DNA of 64,000 nucleotides, taken from contig VWZP01010273.1 in NCBI GenBank assembly GCA_013396995.1, positions 1,519,003 to 1,583,002 on the forward strand. Reading direction: 5' to 3'. Source of the DNA: Dicaeum eximium. Taxonomy: Eukaryota > Chordata > Aves > Passeriformes > Dicaeidae. The position numbers were made by a program, and so were the translations under genes. Shown here piece after piece: positions 15,301 to 30,300 of the stretch (the stretch's first letter is position 1; each line of letters begins with the position of its first letter). The notes beneath the pieces are model-generated. The model searched no databases. It was not told the origin of the DNA and saw only the letters and a program-made list of their open reading frames with translations.

Positions 15301-18300
15301 TGTAGTAACAGATTTTGAAGAAACATTATCATACCTCCATACTCTGAAAATTAACATGCACCAAATCTGGCACTGAAAAATGAATGGATTTAAATTAATA
15401 TTTAAATGTGGTTTTGTTTGCCCCTCACATACTCATTAAAGATACACTCCGTAGCAAGTTCAGCCTTGTCTAGAGAGTAAAACTGTGCACTGACTTCTCC
15501 ACAGACTGTACCATATGCTCTGAGACAGCCCACAGTGAGACTATAGAAAGCACCTACACTTGGGCAGAGTTAGCAGTTAACTTTCCAAGTAAGCATTTGA
15601 TAGTAACATGACAAATCTGAACATTGTTTATATTGCTCTTGAGCAAGAAAAAGAATGTAACTGCACATCTGAAAAATCTGACTGTCCAAGTCTGTACAAA
15701 TCCTATATGCAGTATCTCATATCATATAAGGATTAATACAGCTTGAAGGGGAAAAAAAATAGATATGGATCAGCTGATTGCCCTGAAAACTACAAATCAC
15801 TGCAGACAAAAGGCAGGTAAAGCCTAGGGATGACTGATTCTTGGAAATACAGTATTTGGCAAGTCTACACTGAGAACAACTCCCTCATATTCTTTTAACT
15901 AATGAGATGACAAAGACAGTTCATCAACAAACAGTAAAGACAAACAAATGGCCAAAGGCTCAAACAAATATCTTCTCAGTCACCAAAGCACTAAACAGAT
16001 GTCTCATTATAGAACGCAGACAGATTTGTATGAATTCTTCTCAAAAAATACCCCAACACTTTCTCCCCAAACCCAGCCACGATTAAAATCTTGTTGACTG
16101 GTATGCTGGTATTAAACTAAACGACTGCCAATCCCAAAATTTAAAATACATTTTCTATGAAACTTCAACACAGTTTCTTCCACACAAGCAAACCAACAAC
16201 CCAAATAGACACACAAACACAGAACACCATAATACCGAAAACCAAACACCAAAACAGTCTAGAAGAGTAATATATAACTTGATAAAACAAATAATCATCT
16301 ATTTCAACTATTTGGAGAAAACCCTGTGGGGTCTGGATAATCCATGCTGTAGAACATGCAGAAGAAAATACAGATTTTTAACACATGAAAATGTTTTTGC
16401 AGAATAACTTAAGTAAGACTGAGAAGAAAAATATTCACCAACTAGCACTACTTTTGAAGTTGATAAAAAGAACTATAGCTTGAGGCCACAGGTCAAAATG
16501 TGTGCCAAAGGTGACATGCTACTGCTATTGAAAACCTAGATTTACTAGATGAGAGTCACATTAGCACACACAGAGAACAATGTACACCACACCATCACTT
16601 TACTAAAAAATGGACGTATAAATTAATATAATCTAGATTTGGAGGTAGACTATATAGCATGTCTAATTAAAAAAAAAAAACAACACCTCAGACTGCATTA
16701 TCCAAAACATATTATTTCAGCTTCTTTACAAAGAAACTTCCATCAAGACTTGCCAGATTGATATTTTTCTTATGTCATAGCAGAGAATGACTGGTATTTG
16801 ACTGCTTTGCACAGACCTAAAAGTATTGCTATTGTATGCATTCTACGAGAAAATCAAATGTGCTCTTAAGGGTACAGTGCTTCTGATTTACATATCTAAA
16901 GGCAAGCAATATAATCACACAATTTTCTTGGGCATCTGTTAATGAAAGGAGAACATAGCTACAACAGTCAAACTCCACTAGTCAGATCAGACAAAAGAAC
17001 TTTCTGGTTGTTTTTGTTTTGTTTTTTTTTTAACTATGAAGATAAAGCAGTAGTTCAAGTGTTGTTGTTAGAGGAAACAATGTAACACAGACTGACATAC
17101 TGACCAAATTACAATATTGAGCACTGCCTACAGGATATTATTTGCTCAGTCATGACCAAGAGCCAGTAAGAGCAGCACCAGTCCTCTAAGTGGTACTAAA
17201 TATGCATTACAACCCAATATTTACATATGCATTACAACCCAATATTTACACCAAGTTTATCTCCCTTGTTATCAGAGCCTTGCTTGAGAATTTTCTTCAT
17301 TAGGCAAACCTATAACAATGTTAATGTTAAAGGATCACATTCACTTTTACTTTGCCTAAATCAAGTAGTCACAACACAATGTTAAGTTGTACAAGGTTTT
17401 ACTGGGCCTTTGACCCTCACAGCAATGCCCAACATTGTTAACAGCATCACCTCAGATTGCCACTCTCTATTTCCATTCCTCATATCTACTTGCCTGCAAC
17501 TCATGTAACTTTATAAGAAGCAACTTACAAAGAACAGTGTATTTTCACAAGGACTCTTGTTACAAGAGGCTCTCTGTGTTAGCAGTTTTAATAAGACATC
17601 TCATTGCTGTCAATAAAAATGATCTGATAGAATGGCATTCCTGTCTTATGACAGAAGGAATGCAAACTCATCTCAGACAATAGATACTTTTATATGCTTG
17701 ATGAGATTTCACAGGTAAATGACAATGGCCATACTAATACTGATTTAATTATGTAGTCATGGATAGACCTGCCTTAATTTTCATAATTATTTTAAATTAA
17801 CAAATGAACAAACACAAACACATACTTGGTAATCAGAGCACAGTTCACCTACTGTAACTAATAACTGAAAATTAGAGTACTCCATACTATTTTGGTAAGT
17901 ACAAGTGTTTTAGCAAGGGAATTTACTTGGTCAGCATAAGGCATCACCTGCCTGCACCTCATCTTCCCTTATTTCACAGCTAAAGGAGTTGTGTTTATTC
18001 TCTTTTTAAATTTATTAAGACATTACAGTGAAGGTACTTAAAAAGCTCAAGTGCAGACCCAGTGGTCCCCTCTTCCAGGAAGATAAAATTCCTCTAGAAA
18101 GGGGAGTGTGTGTTGTGTGTCACTTTGTTCCTTGTACGTCAATTAAATGGAGAAAGACAATGGAAGGGGTGGGAAGCACAAATAGGAAGGTGCAGCAAAG
18201 TCTGACTGGCAAGCTGGGGAGAAAAGCAAGACACCACCGAAGTCATGGGAATATCTTCCCCCTGCCCCCCTTTTTTTTAAATTTAAAAAATTTAATATCT

Positions 18301-21300
18301 TCTGTATTAAAAAAAAACCCCAACATATCCCAAAAGTGGAACAACCAACCATCTACAATCCTCAAGATATAATGTTTTCCTATTATATTTGCTTGAAAAA
18401 ACTTTATTTATGTTTCAGTACAGAGATCCTGAGGTGGCACAATCTCTTAGTATTGAATAATCTAGACACAGCTAATCAACAGCATCAGGTAATTCCCAAA
18501 TGAGTGTGAGAAAATAAAAGAGTCACAATAGCTAAAGTGTATAAAGAGAGAAACAACATGCAAAAGGCAGTAAAAATTATTGTTATTATAACAGTATACT
18601 ATGGTAATATTTTACTTGGCAGACCTTGTGTGCAGGAATGAGGTTAATCAAAATTGAGTCCAGCAGCTCCTGAGTTACTCCATCGCCCTCCATGATGATA
18701 GAACTCATCAAATCCAGCATGTGCATTTGTACCTTCTGGTTGTGGCTATTACTAAGATCATAAAGAATATTATCAATATTAAATTCTCAGACTCTGACAA
18801 ATACTAACAGTACAATCAAGAAACAACGTCTAATGTCACCCAGTTTGCTCTCCCTTACACTCTCCACATCTCAAAACTATTTTATGTGCCTTTCCTCTCT
18901 TATAGAAAGGTTCAAAAATCTAAAACAACCTATCTCTGCTTTAAGAGAATCAAAATAAAAAACGACAATAACAACCAATACAAAAATGTAGATAAACTAA
19001 TCAGAATGAAGCATACTGCTGTAATATTGACAATTGATTTTAAAACATATCTACTTTCAGACACACACCCCTCCGTAATACCAGTAGTTCACACTCATTT
19101 GCTTTCCTGGTAGCTCTTCATTTAGGGAAATAAAGACTTCTGTTCAGACATATTTATCTGTAGACTACACAATGATTCAGCCTACCCCCAAACCTGATGA
19201 TATTTTGACAGTTAATACAATGGAAATTATTCAACTTACTTGATAACTGAAAAAAGAGTCCTAAAAAGCTGAATAAAAATGTCATTGCAATCTTCCAACT
19301 CAAAGCAGATGTTGTAAGATTTGACCCAAGCTAAATTCTAAAACAAAAATTAGGATATTTAGGCTAGTACAACTTCACATTAAATAACATAAATATTATC
19401 ATGTTAGCTATGGGGTTTTTTCTATTTAAGGAAAAATAATACACAATAGATGTATATGCTTTGGGGAAAGAGACTGGATATTTACTTTGCATATAAAGAG
19501 CTCCTAACACAGAGGGTCTTTGCAAGATATATCCAGAAAAGCTAAATACAGAATGATCTGATTTCTTAAGTATAAAAGCCGATTGACAGAACTTGTTAAT
19601 ATATTAAGACCTTATTTTTTTCCTTCATGCTACAAAACAATAAAATTTTAAACATTGTGTTTTAAATATCAAATATCTTGTTTACAAATGAGATACTATT
19701 TCTAAAAGCACACTGAACCCCACCACTCACTTCTTGTCAACAGTATGGTTTTGCAATGTTTTTTAAAGCAAAAATCTTACATGCCTCCTCCCATCACCAA
19801 TATAGGCATATTTGCATTTTCATCAGCATTTGGAATTTTCTCTCTTGATAAAAAACCCCCAATGCATGGAATTGTAAGATAAAGGTTAAATTTTAATAAA
19901 TACCAATTGTTTTAACATGTCCTCAACTACAGATTGACAAATTTATTGAACATAAACAGCATTATAAGTACTAAAAGAAGCAATTCACTGAACTTTAATG
20001 AGACTGGTGTAATTTACAGAATAAAAGAAATTTGCCAGGCATACTGGCACATCAGGAGAACAACTGATGATATTTCTTAGGCTTACAGAGCTAATACCAG
20101 CTACTAAAAGTTACAACTATTGTGTTACCTCTAACAAGTAAAAGTATCTGTTAAATTGAGGGCTCTTCGTGTCCTCCAAGCCTTTTAATTGTCTTGTAAT
20201 AAACAAGAATATGTCCTGTCAAAAAACAAAGTTTATAAGCTTGATTCAGCAGAAAGCAAAAATACAATCCTTTAGTAGTGACATCTATCCACATTTCCAA
20301 ACTCAATGTGAGACATTAAATTGTCTTTTTTAGGCACTGACAGAAAGCTATCACCAACACAGATACTGGCCATCTAGCATTCCTTTACACATCTCTGGCC
20401 CCTAAATATTACACTGACTTATAGGATTAAAGTAACTTCTCTTTAATAAAACTAAAAAGTCAATATACATGGGAATAAAAACATTTTTCTGTTAGTTTTT
20501 AGGGTTTTTTCTTGGGGGGGGACTGTTTGGTTTATTTGAGGTTTTTTGGGGGGGGAGGGGGAAGGGGCAGTTTATATTTCCTTTAGTAAGAACAAGGTAG
20601 GAGAAAAGCCTTTATCTTATGAAGCATTTTTACCTTAAGTTTGTCATGGGAAGTATATGGAGCTTCAGGAGCATAGATACGAAAGATATCAGCCAAGCAA
20701 CATGCTACAAGGAGGCGCACATCTTTATTGGGATTCCTGAGGAAGAATTCAGATGCAAGGTGCAAGGCTAATGGGAGATACTGCTGCTTCTCATCTTCTG
20801 AGTCCTGGTCCATATCCATGAAGGTTTTTACCACCATCTGAAAAACACCGGAAAAAAAATTGGAGTTCTTTCTGCTTTTAGTCCTTTTTACTAAACAAGA
20901 CTTTTTAAAAGGATGCAGTGCTATCAATACATGTTCTGCTGCATAATCACAATCAGTACTTGAATTTTTTTGTTCGGACAAATATCAGAAAAAGGGAAGT
21001 GTTAACCTGATACTTAAAGGTTTATTGAACTTGATATTTTAGATTAAGACACTGAAAACCATGTTGCAGTTCTGCTTATTTTCTCAATCTTGACCTGAAG
21101 TACAGCGCAGAAACTGCTGTGCACAGATGAGGTTGGAGATGGCAGCATCTCTTCCTCAAAACAGTCCCATTGCAATTCCAAGTGAGGACTCACCTCAGTA
21201 TGAATTGTGCAAGGGGCTGTAAGCCATCTGGCCTAACACATGGCTACATTACAATGCAGCTGCTTTAGAGTTGTGCCAGGACTAGAGGAGGCTAAGAGGC

Positions 21301-24300
21301 CACTCTTAATACTCCGCCTCTATTGAGGCACAGATCTCACAAAATACTTCACATATGCACGACCTTTCTATCTAGTTTAAACAGACTAGATACTGGATAA
21401 TTTAATCCCTCATGTAAAATAAGTCTTAACACTGCAGATTTTTCTGCATATTTAGAGCTGCATCTTTAGCCTTATTAATATAATGTAAAAAATTAACCAC
21501 ATAGTTTCCTTGTTTCTTCTAGCACAGCAAAGAACAACTAATTGCTATGAAATGCCACCAAAATAGTTTTATTATTACACAATCCCAGCTAACTGAAACT
21601 TCTCAACATAATGATTTGGCAAAACTGAAAGTAAGAATTTAGTTTGAAGAAATAAAAAGTTCCAGATTTAACTTCTGGAATAGTGTTTGTTAAAGGATGA
21701 GAATGGCTTCTAGGATATCAGCACAGAACAGGTGGACGTGTCAGAGACTCTCAGAATGACCTTAGTGAGATCAGTCTTTGTGTTCCATTCCTCCATGTCA
21801 CTTGAGCATCCTTAGAGTTAAAACTGTGAAGGACAGCCACACTGTATACCCACAGGATTTGATATGCCCACTGCAGACAGAGTATACACAGTGCACACAA
21901 TTAAGAGATACCAGAGAGAACAAAGAACGGTAAATCTTGATGGGTCAAATTCACCTCTAAAATAACAGTAGCAAAACACAAAAGAAGACTGAGCTCACAC
22001 AGCTAATAAATACATCTCTTACTCTAACCAGAATTTTTTTGTAATGGTGTCAAACACGTCCATGCTTCCAACATGAAAATGCTGTGTTTCAGCTTTCTTT
22101 CTTTCCTGAGTTTTGAAATATAGTTTTAAATTCAGATCTTATAAATGAAAATAAATGTTTGACAGCAACCTCTCCTACAGCACATTAAAGATCTTCCTCC
22201 ATTTCTAGAAATGTGTAAGTATAACCCAATTTGCCACAAAGACAAAAAAGAGGAGACGAGAGGAGAAAAATCCTACAAAATAACTAACAGAAAAAACCAG
22301 AACTTTACATCTACAGCCCATAAAAACACAAATTGTATCTTAGTGGTCTGTTTCATTAAAAATATTCTTAAGCTTTAATATACTAAAAATATTCTTTAGC
22401 TATTCTCTGGCTAAAAGCACAAAGCCATTCTTCTACTGACAACTCAGGTCTGCCTGTTACAGGGCCATTTGCTGCTGTGTCCTGGGGTGTATCAGGCACA
22501 GCATCACCAGCTGGTCAAGGGAGAGACTGTCCTGCCCTGCTCTGCACTGGGGTAGCCTCCCCTGGAGTCCTGGATACAGCCACAAATTGATCTGCGAAAA
22601 TAATCTGCTAATGAAACTGAAAACCTAAAATAAACTCTATAGATACAAAAGGGTAAAGTCCAAATAATTTAAGGTTTTGAATGTACCAACTGGAAACCAC
22701 TCATTATCACGCTAAGACAGTTTTTATTCCTGAAAAATGTGATGAAACTGTAACAGGAACTCACTACTTTTTCAGACTACAGTAGTACTGTCTAACTGAT
22801 GTCTGGCTGTACAGTTGAAACTCTCTCAAACAATATTCATTTATATAAAAAGCATACAGACTCAGCAGCTTTCACAATAAAAATCTGTTACTGTACACTG
22901 TGCAAAAAGCAAGAGACAGAAAAGTATTCTTTAATAGTATTAATGTAACATCATCCATTCCTTTCCAAACAATTAAGCAGTCAATTTAAACACTAATTCT
23001 AGCAAATGTAAACAGAATACAGCTATGCACATTTATGATTAAATTCATTCTGCATCACTTTTGATTGAATGCATCTCCATTAATTTGTCACATACTGGTA
23101 CTTTAGTTAGCTTGAAAAAATAAAGTATTATAACTATTCTAGAAATTGACATTATTGCCATTTCTACCACAGTACCCTGAGATTCTAATTATCAGAGCAA
23201 AATTTTACTCTCCCAGGCTCTGCAAATAAGCAAGTGCAATGACAGGATTATAACACTGAAGCAATGCAAATGCCTTCATTCAAACTAGCAAGAACAGCTA
23301 AATGGAGACTGCAAAAGTCACTCTCAGCACGTTATGAACATACTGAAAATGGAAAGCTTTCAGGAAGGTGTTCATCCGATTGTATCAACCATGCAGTGTG
23401 CAAGCCAGTCACTCTGGGTTATCCTTTCACCCAGAGAAATGGGTGAAATGGAGAGAAATACACAGACCCTGAGTTCAAGCACAGATGTCCATGGTGACAT
23501 CTACAGATGTTGGCTCAGTTTTGCCCTGGAACTCTGCACCAACCAAGAAAGCAGCTCAATGTGACTAGAGGCTGAAACGAGGTGAGATGAACAATACCTC
23601 CAGCTTCTTGTGAGACTGTCAGCCTTTCAGCTGCAACTGGGAGGTTGCCAAAGGGCTGTTCACACACTGCCCACACCTCACATGCAGCTTACATGTGGCC
23701 TGTTTCCAAAGACAAAAACAGCATGGTAGCTTGCCCTTACGTGACTCAGCTGTGGCTCCTGTGCAAAAGCTACGCCTCAGACAGGAATATTAACTTTTGC
23801 TGCTCGGATCTGTAGGATTTAGGAAAATGGTTTGTTGGATCAGGAAGCCCTTCTACTGCTGAAACATACTGATGACTCCAGCAGTATAAGGGGGAGAGGT
23901 ATGTAAACACCAAGAGAGGACAGGGTAATCAGTATAGATAGTGAAAAGACTCAAACCAGCAGTTGCAGAGAGGAAGAAGCAGGCAGATCTAGAAAAGCCT
24001 TGCTGCAGTTGGCAGGACAAATATAAACCTCCAAGCCAGTCACAGCAGGGGGAAGGCGTGTACATGTTGCATTTGTTTTACTGTTCTTACACCAGCTTAT
24101 TCACTGGGCTCCAAAGCAGTAATATTTAACAACCCTTGGCTTGTAAAAAGACCAGGGAAAAATACTCAGCATTTAAAAAACCCCTTTGCAATCACTGAAA
24201 GAAGAAATTCAACAATTAAGAGAATCTGATACCATCTGTTGTAACAGTGATGATATTGTAAATTAACTTCAGTTCTAAGATTAAATACAAAAAGATATTT

Positions 24301-27300
24301 GAAAGCAAAACTTAACCAAATGTATGTTAACCCCAATGACACTTCAAGAGCTAGGACAATTCAAGGAGAGATGCCAAGAAAAGGCTGAAACCGCAGCAGA
24401 CCCAAATAATGCAACTCTGTCATCAGTGTGTTTTTACAGCTTTTCTCACACAATTTAAGCAGTACTATAGGTGATTCTTGCCATTAGGTATTAATAATAC
24501 ATTATTTTTATATCAGATCTTACAGTAAAACATAGGAAAATGTTTCACAGATGTGTCTCTGAAAAAAATACTTCTATGCGGTGCAGATTTAGCATGAGAA
24601 GTCTTCATCAGCCTCAGATACAGTCCTATCTATCACTCAGAAGCATCAAACAAATGTGGAAAAAAAGAGATGTTAAAGTGTGAAGAAAAAGAAAAGAAAA
24701 ATACTTAAATCAGGAGGACCAGATGATTATTTTTTCAAAATATTTAAATTCCTGACAAATGAAATCACAAATGTAGTAACACAGGTTTTGTTGGCTTTTC
24801 TTTAAACAACAAGCAAGCAAAATAATCCTAAATAACCAACTATATACACACACACTCCACCACCACCCTAAGCTAACACCCAAAGAAAGGAAATACCAGC
24901 TAAGTAGAAAGCACCAAATATTGATGTAGCAATCAAGAAATGACATCTTGCCAATACATCCAACAGGCTGACATCAACAGAATACAAACCAAGCCTGGAA
25001 CAGGTAAATAAACCCAGAAGTCAAGAAAAACAGGGTAACACATAAAAAGCAAATTACTTTGATAACCCTCATCTCGAAACAGCTCATGCCTTTAATAATC
25101 AACATTCTACACAAGACTTAGTTTGAGTATCAAGAACAGCATCGCATTGAGCCACATGGAAACTGAGAAGGTTGAAAGAGATGAAAATTAGGCCAATATT
25201 GACTCCTTAGCCCCTTCCTAAAGTGATAAACTGAAAGAACCTTTTGGATCTGAATGAAATTATTGGTGGAGAATGGTGTTATAACTGACCTATTTCCATA
25301 AAAAACTGTAGTACGAGAAGTAGGAATTCATGGTGATGACACAGTTACAGAATGGCAATAGAGGACAGGATACTCTATGAGAAGAGTAGAAATACTAAAA
25401 AATCACTATTGGTAAATCATCATATGCTTTGTGCTTAAATCCAAGACCTTATTAAGTTGCCTTATCTGCTGTAAACATCAAAAAAGGAAAAAGATGGACA
25501 TTTAGTAAGCAATTGTAAAGAATTTATGAGCCAACAACAGGCTATGCACATGAAAACAATGAAAATGCAATTGCAGGAGATGACAGAAGAAGGAAAGGAA
25601 AAAAGCCAGCAATACAACTCATGAAATGCTCAAAATACTAAATGCTGACTGGAAACACATTACTTAGTCCTGATTATGCTCACTAACTAAAAATAAAAAA
25701 TTACACAGGTACAGAATGTATTTGCCAAAGGCATCTCAAATGCCTTTTCTTGTAAGGAGACATTTACCAGACTGTGCTAATGAAAAACAACAGCTGAAAA
25801 CCTCTCTTTGGGGCCAGTACTGTTTAATGTCTTTATCAATGACGTGGACGAAGGGATTGGGTGCACCCTCAAGAAATTCACAGATGACACCAAGTTGGGT
25901 GGGAGTGTTGTCTGCTGGGTAGCAGAAGGCTTTGCAGAAGGACAGGGACAGGACAAACTGGTGGGCCAAGGCCAGTGCTATGAGGTTCAACAAGTCCCCC
26001 TGCCAGGTCCTGCACTTGGGTCAGAAGCCAGGCAGTGCTACAGGCTGGGACAGAGTGGTTGGAAAGCTGCCCAGCTTAAAAGGACCTGGAGTGCTGGTCC
26101 ACAGCCGAGTGAACATGAGCCACTGTGTGCCCAGGTGGCCAAGGCGGCCAACTGTGCCAACAACAGTGTGGCCAGCATGACTAGGGCAGTGACTGTCCCA
26201 CTAAATTTGGCACTGTGACGCCACACCCTGAATCCTGTTTCCAATTCTGGGCCCCTCAGTTCAGGAAAGACTAAAGTGCTGGAACAAGTCCAGAGAAGGG
26301 CAATGCCCCATTTTCACTACAAATTCTTCAATCTATATTCTCTGACAAGACATTTAACTGGCTCTGGACAACTTGGGGAAGGGAAAAAAGAAAATGAAAA
26401 GTTGAACAAAAGATGATATAAAGCATATACATTCTGAGGGGCAAAGACTATTTGCTTTCTTCTTTATATATCCTGCTCACCATGCGAAGCCAATGAACAG
26501 GGCTTCCAGATGCGATTACAAATGTATCATATGAGATGTAAAGTTGATGCAGGAACAGCTGGTAGCCACAGCAATACCCCCCTGGTTGGGCAAACAGTTT
26601 AACTGGCTATTCTTCCCCTGGGGACTGACCAACACCAGGCTCTTCTTTGGAGTTCCAGCCAACTGACCAATCACAAGCAATGTCACACGCTGCTACTTTA
26701 CCACTATCTTCTCATTGGTGAAACAGCATCTTCTGTATTATTTTACTTACATCAAGCAAGTCAGGCTATTTTCCAAGAACCTAGCTACCAGATCGATCTG
26801 ACATATGAAAAAGCAGAAGATCTTACTACAATTACTACTTGTAATAACAGTATACAGAGCAGATGGATTCAGTTCATGGATTACTTGAAGTAACTTCCTT
26901 GATACACATTTTTAAGTAATTACAAAATGAATTCAAATATCACATAAATAGGACAAGTATTGTTACCAAATTGGGAGAGGGATTGTACAATTACCCACAT
27001 ATTGTATCTTGGTAATCAACATACAGCAGAATTCCAGTTCTGTAGTAAAGCTGTAAGATTCCTCATACTAACATTAACAGAACAGAAGAGGGGAACAAGG
27101 CAAATAAAATGAGAAAAATCAGTTGCCTTAATTCAAAATACTTTTTATGGCACAAATTACAACATGCTTTTTAAATTGTGCTTCAATATTTTGCTCTGCA
27201 AAAATCAATCATGTATTGACAATCAATCAAATTGACATCTTGGTTACAGCAACTCATATGGACTGCTGCAAGGAAAGTTCCAAGAAAGTATGCTTCCCAA

Positions 27301-30300
27301 GATTGCAGTGGTAAAAAATGAAGTAAAACTCTGTCCTTCCTTCCCAGCAGAAGATAATACTAATGCTGTTACCACTACATGTAATAGATCTTGTACTCTT
27401 TGGCCATGAACAAAGCCACAGGAAAAATCAGACTCATGATGTGCAAAGAAAATATTACACGCCTTTCTTATCACCACAACCTTGTCAAAATGTATTTTGC
27501 TCAGAACTGAGTATTTTAGACAGTATCACTGATTTTAAATTTTTACTAAAGTAGGATTTGGAAGATTCAAAACCATTTTTGTACACCCTCAGTTCCTTCA
27601 CCACTATATGCAATAGTAATGTGCTTTTTCCTCCAAGTAAATGTACTTTAAAACCCAAGTCAATTTTTTCTGTGTTTAATCAGGTACCACTATGCTTTGT
27701 GTAAGAATAACCTGTAAGTTCATTTACATTCACACTACTGCAACAGTACGGAATCTTTATAATCTGTCATTTCTTTTGAAATTATGACTGTTTGAGTGAT
27801 CACATGCAACCAAAATCACAGCTATCTGGAGACAGGTTTGAACTTTGTACTGCTAAGACTACTGGTTGGCAAACAGGTCTGAATTTCTGTCTGGTTTTGG
27901 CTTCATGTGACATGGAGATCCCGTTTAACCACCTAACCCTAACCATCTCCTTCTCCCTTTCCTATTACTCACCCTGCCCTGCTTCTGGCCATGCAGTGTC
28001 AGCACACTTGTTAAACAACTCCATGATTAAATTTAATTTACTGATCTGTCTGAAAAGCCTCTTGGGAAAAGTCCCAGATAGTTTTCTGACAGGCAGAGTT
28101 AGATCCTAGAGAGATCTGATACCTTCCAGAACCAGCAGTAAGAAGGTAGTTACACTTCAATGGCAAGACCAGGAAGGGAAGAACTTACGCCTTTCCAGTG
28201 CATAAACTCTTAACAACCCAACAGGTAAGAATTCTTAACTTTACTAGTGTCAAGCTCAGGAAGCCTGAAATGGGCAGCTAAGATAGCCAAATCCTACTAG
28301 ATCCTGAAAATTTACCTTTACTTCTATCTAGTAAAAACTGGCATAACATGTGATCACTGATCATTTTAAATTCAAGGTCTCAAAAATGTTACTGCTACAG
28401 TAATTTTCAGAACTGGCATCCAATATATCAATTATCTTACTAACTTTAATTTAATAATCTGTTTCCTGGGGTTTTATCATGACCTGAGACAGCAGAGGTT
28501 TCTCATTTACCTTTTTAGGTCACCACTTTCTTTGCCTTGTTCTTATTATTCTCATCATATGCTCATCTCATACCTTTGGAGGCAAAGGTTCATACACCTT
28601 CAGTATTGCACAGAGTACATTCCCACAGTATGCAAACGAGCACACAGATCTGATTCATATAAGGGAAGCAAGCATAAGACAGTATTCACCATCTGGCTCC
28701 TTACTCAGCACTAAATTCTATAACATTTTTCAATAGAACGTGTTCAGTCAAAGAGTTCATTGAGCAGCCTCAACTGATGCATCAGAATTCCCTTATTTAG
28801 TCCTTTAAAACTTCATGAAGTCATAGTTTTATTTTCTCTCATTATTCCTCACCATGCTTTAATCAACATTAAGCCTAAAAGCTCCCACTGGATCAATTCC
28901 GCTCAGATTATTTGACTTAATACAAATTCTCCTTGGCTGTGATGAACAAAACCAAGCCACCTCATCACGTTTCCCAAACAGCTAAAAGGTTTTCAAGTGT
29001 GTAAAGTACTACCTGACATTACATCACTGTATGGTTTGTCACCAACAAAAATTATTTCTTGGTACTTTTTATTTACAAGCAGCTTTGCATGCATGACAAT
29101 ACTTGGCTACTCAATCCAAGACCTTTAAAAGTTACTTTAATGCAAGAAGCATTGAGACATATTGTTAGTTTGGCTGTACCAATATTGCAATCCCTGAAGT
29201 ATTTTGTTACCCCAGTTTTAAACAGATACACACAATTTTTCTATGACACAAACCAAAGTCACAATCAAATCACACATTTTAAAATGTATGTATACTTCTT
29301 CTCAAATAGTGAGAAGAGTGCTCATATTTATCAGCACATTATGTTTTCATACTCACACTACTCCCCATCTTCTACACATCTATGACTTAAACATTTAAGT
29401 CATGTGGTGTCACAGCACCAATTTTCATTTTTTTTAAGTGATTCAGTCCTCAACAGTACCTAGTCTTTATTATTGAAAGACTTGTAATGGTATCTTTGCA
29501 ATTTTCCTGCCAAAGACTAATAATTGTTTAAATACCCGAAGAAGGTTCCTGAAGTCACCTAAAATCTCAGAAAATTTGCTTCCACATACATAGATACATA
29601 ATGAAAGAGTTTTGCAGAGGGACTAAAAAGAGCCTATTTTTTTAATGTTCTAATGATAATTCAAGACATCACCAGTTCGAAGCATTTCCTTAAGAAGTCC
29701 TCCTCTCCTAGGTATAATGGCAAGTGTTATATATGGCTGGGGCAAAACCAAAAAATTCTTCAAACCTTATTCCCCATGGTGAAGGAGTTTCTATTTCCAT
29801 ATGAAGTTTCACAAATACTTAGCTAATAGCCTCCAGATGTGCGAGAGAGAATTCTTCCTAACCAGCTCAATGTTAACTGTTAATTAATTTCCTCTTCCAA
29901 AGAGAAGGTGGTGCTAAACAAAACAACAGCATTTGAATTTCTACTGTGAATTGACTGTAAGGATTCATTTTGAAGTGATTATTTAAGATCAATTCTTACA
30001 ACACAATCGTGTTAGGGTTTCACATTAAACACACCTAGAGAGCTATGCTGCCAACAACACTGCTGTTGTAAAGTCTCTATCCCTTTCTATTTCTACACTA
30101 CAGTGCAGGTGCATCCCATGGTACATCCCACACTCTCCTGACTGTCAACCAGAAGCGGTACATATATAAAGAGCATCATGCTTTTTCTGCTTGTGTTTTG
30201 TAGTAGGTTGTTCCTGGCTGGATGCCAGACACCCATAAAAGCCTCTCTATCACTGTCCTCCACAGCTGGATAGGGGAGAGAAAAATACAACAAAGGGTTC

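Noticed and set aside
25808..26218. Open frame of 136 codons as a gene
   Set aside because: The first part is CR1 reverse transcriptase and the rest is frame-shifted CR1, so it is a dead LINE fragment.
29660..29690. tRNA-like B box (AGTTCGAAGC)
   Set aside because: No matching A box, acceptor stem or cloverleaf around it.
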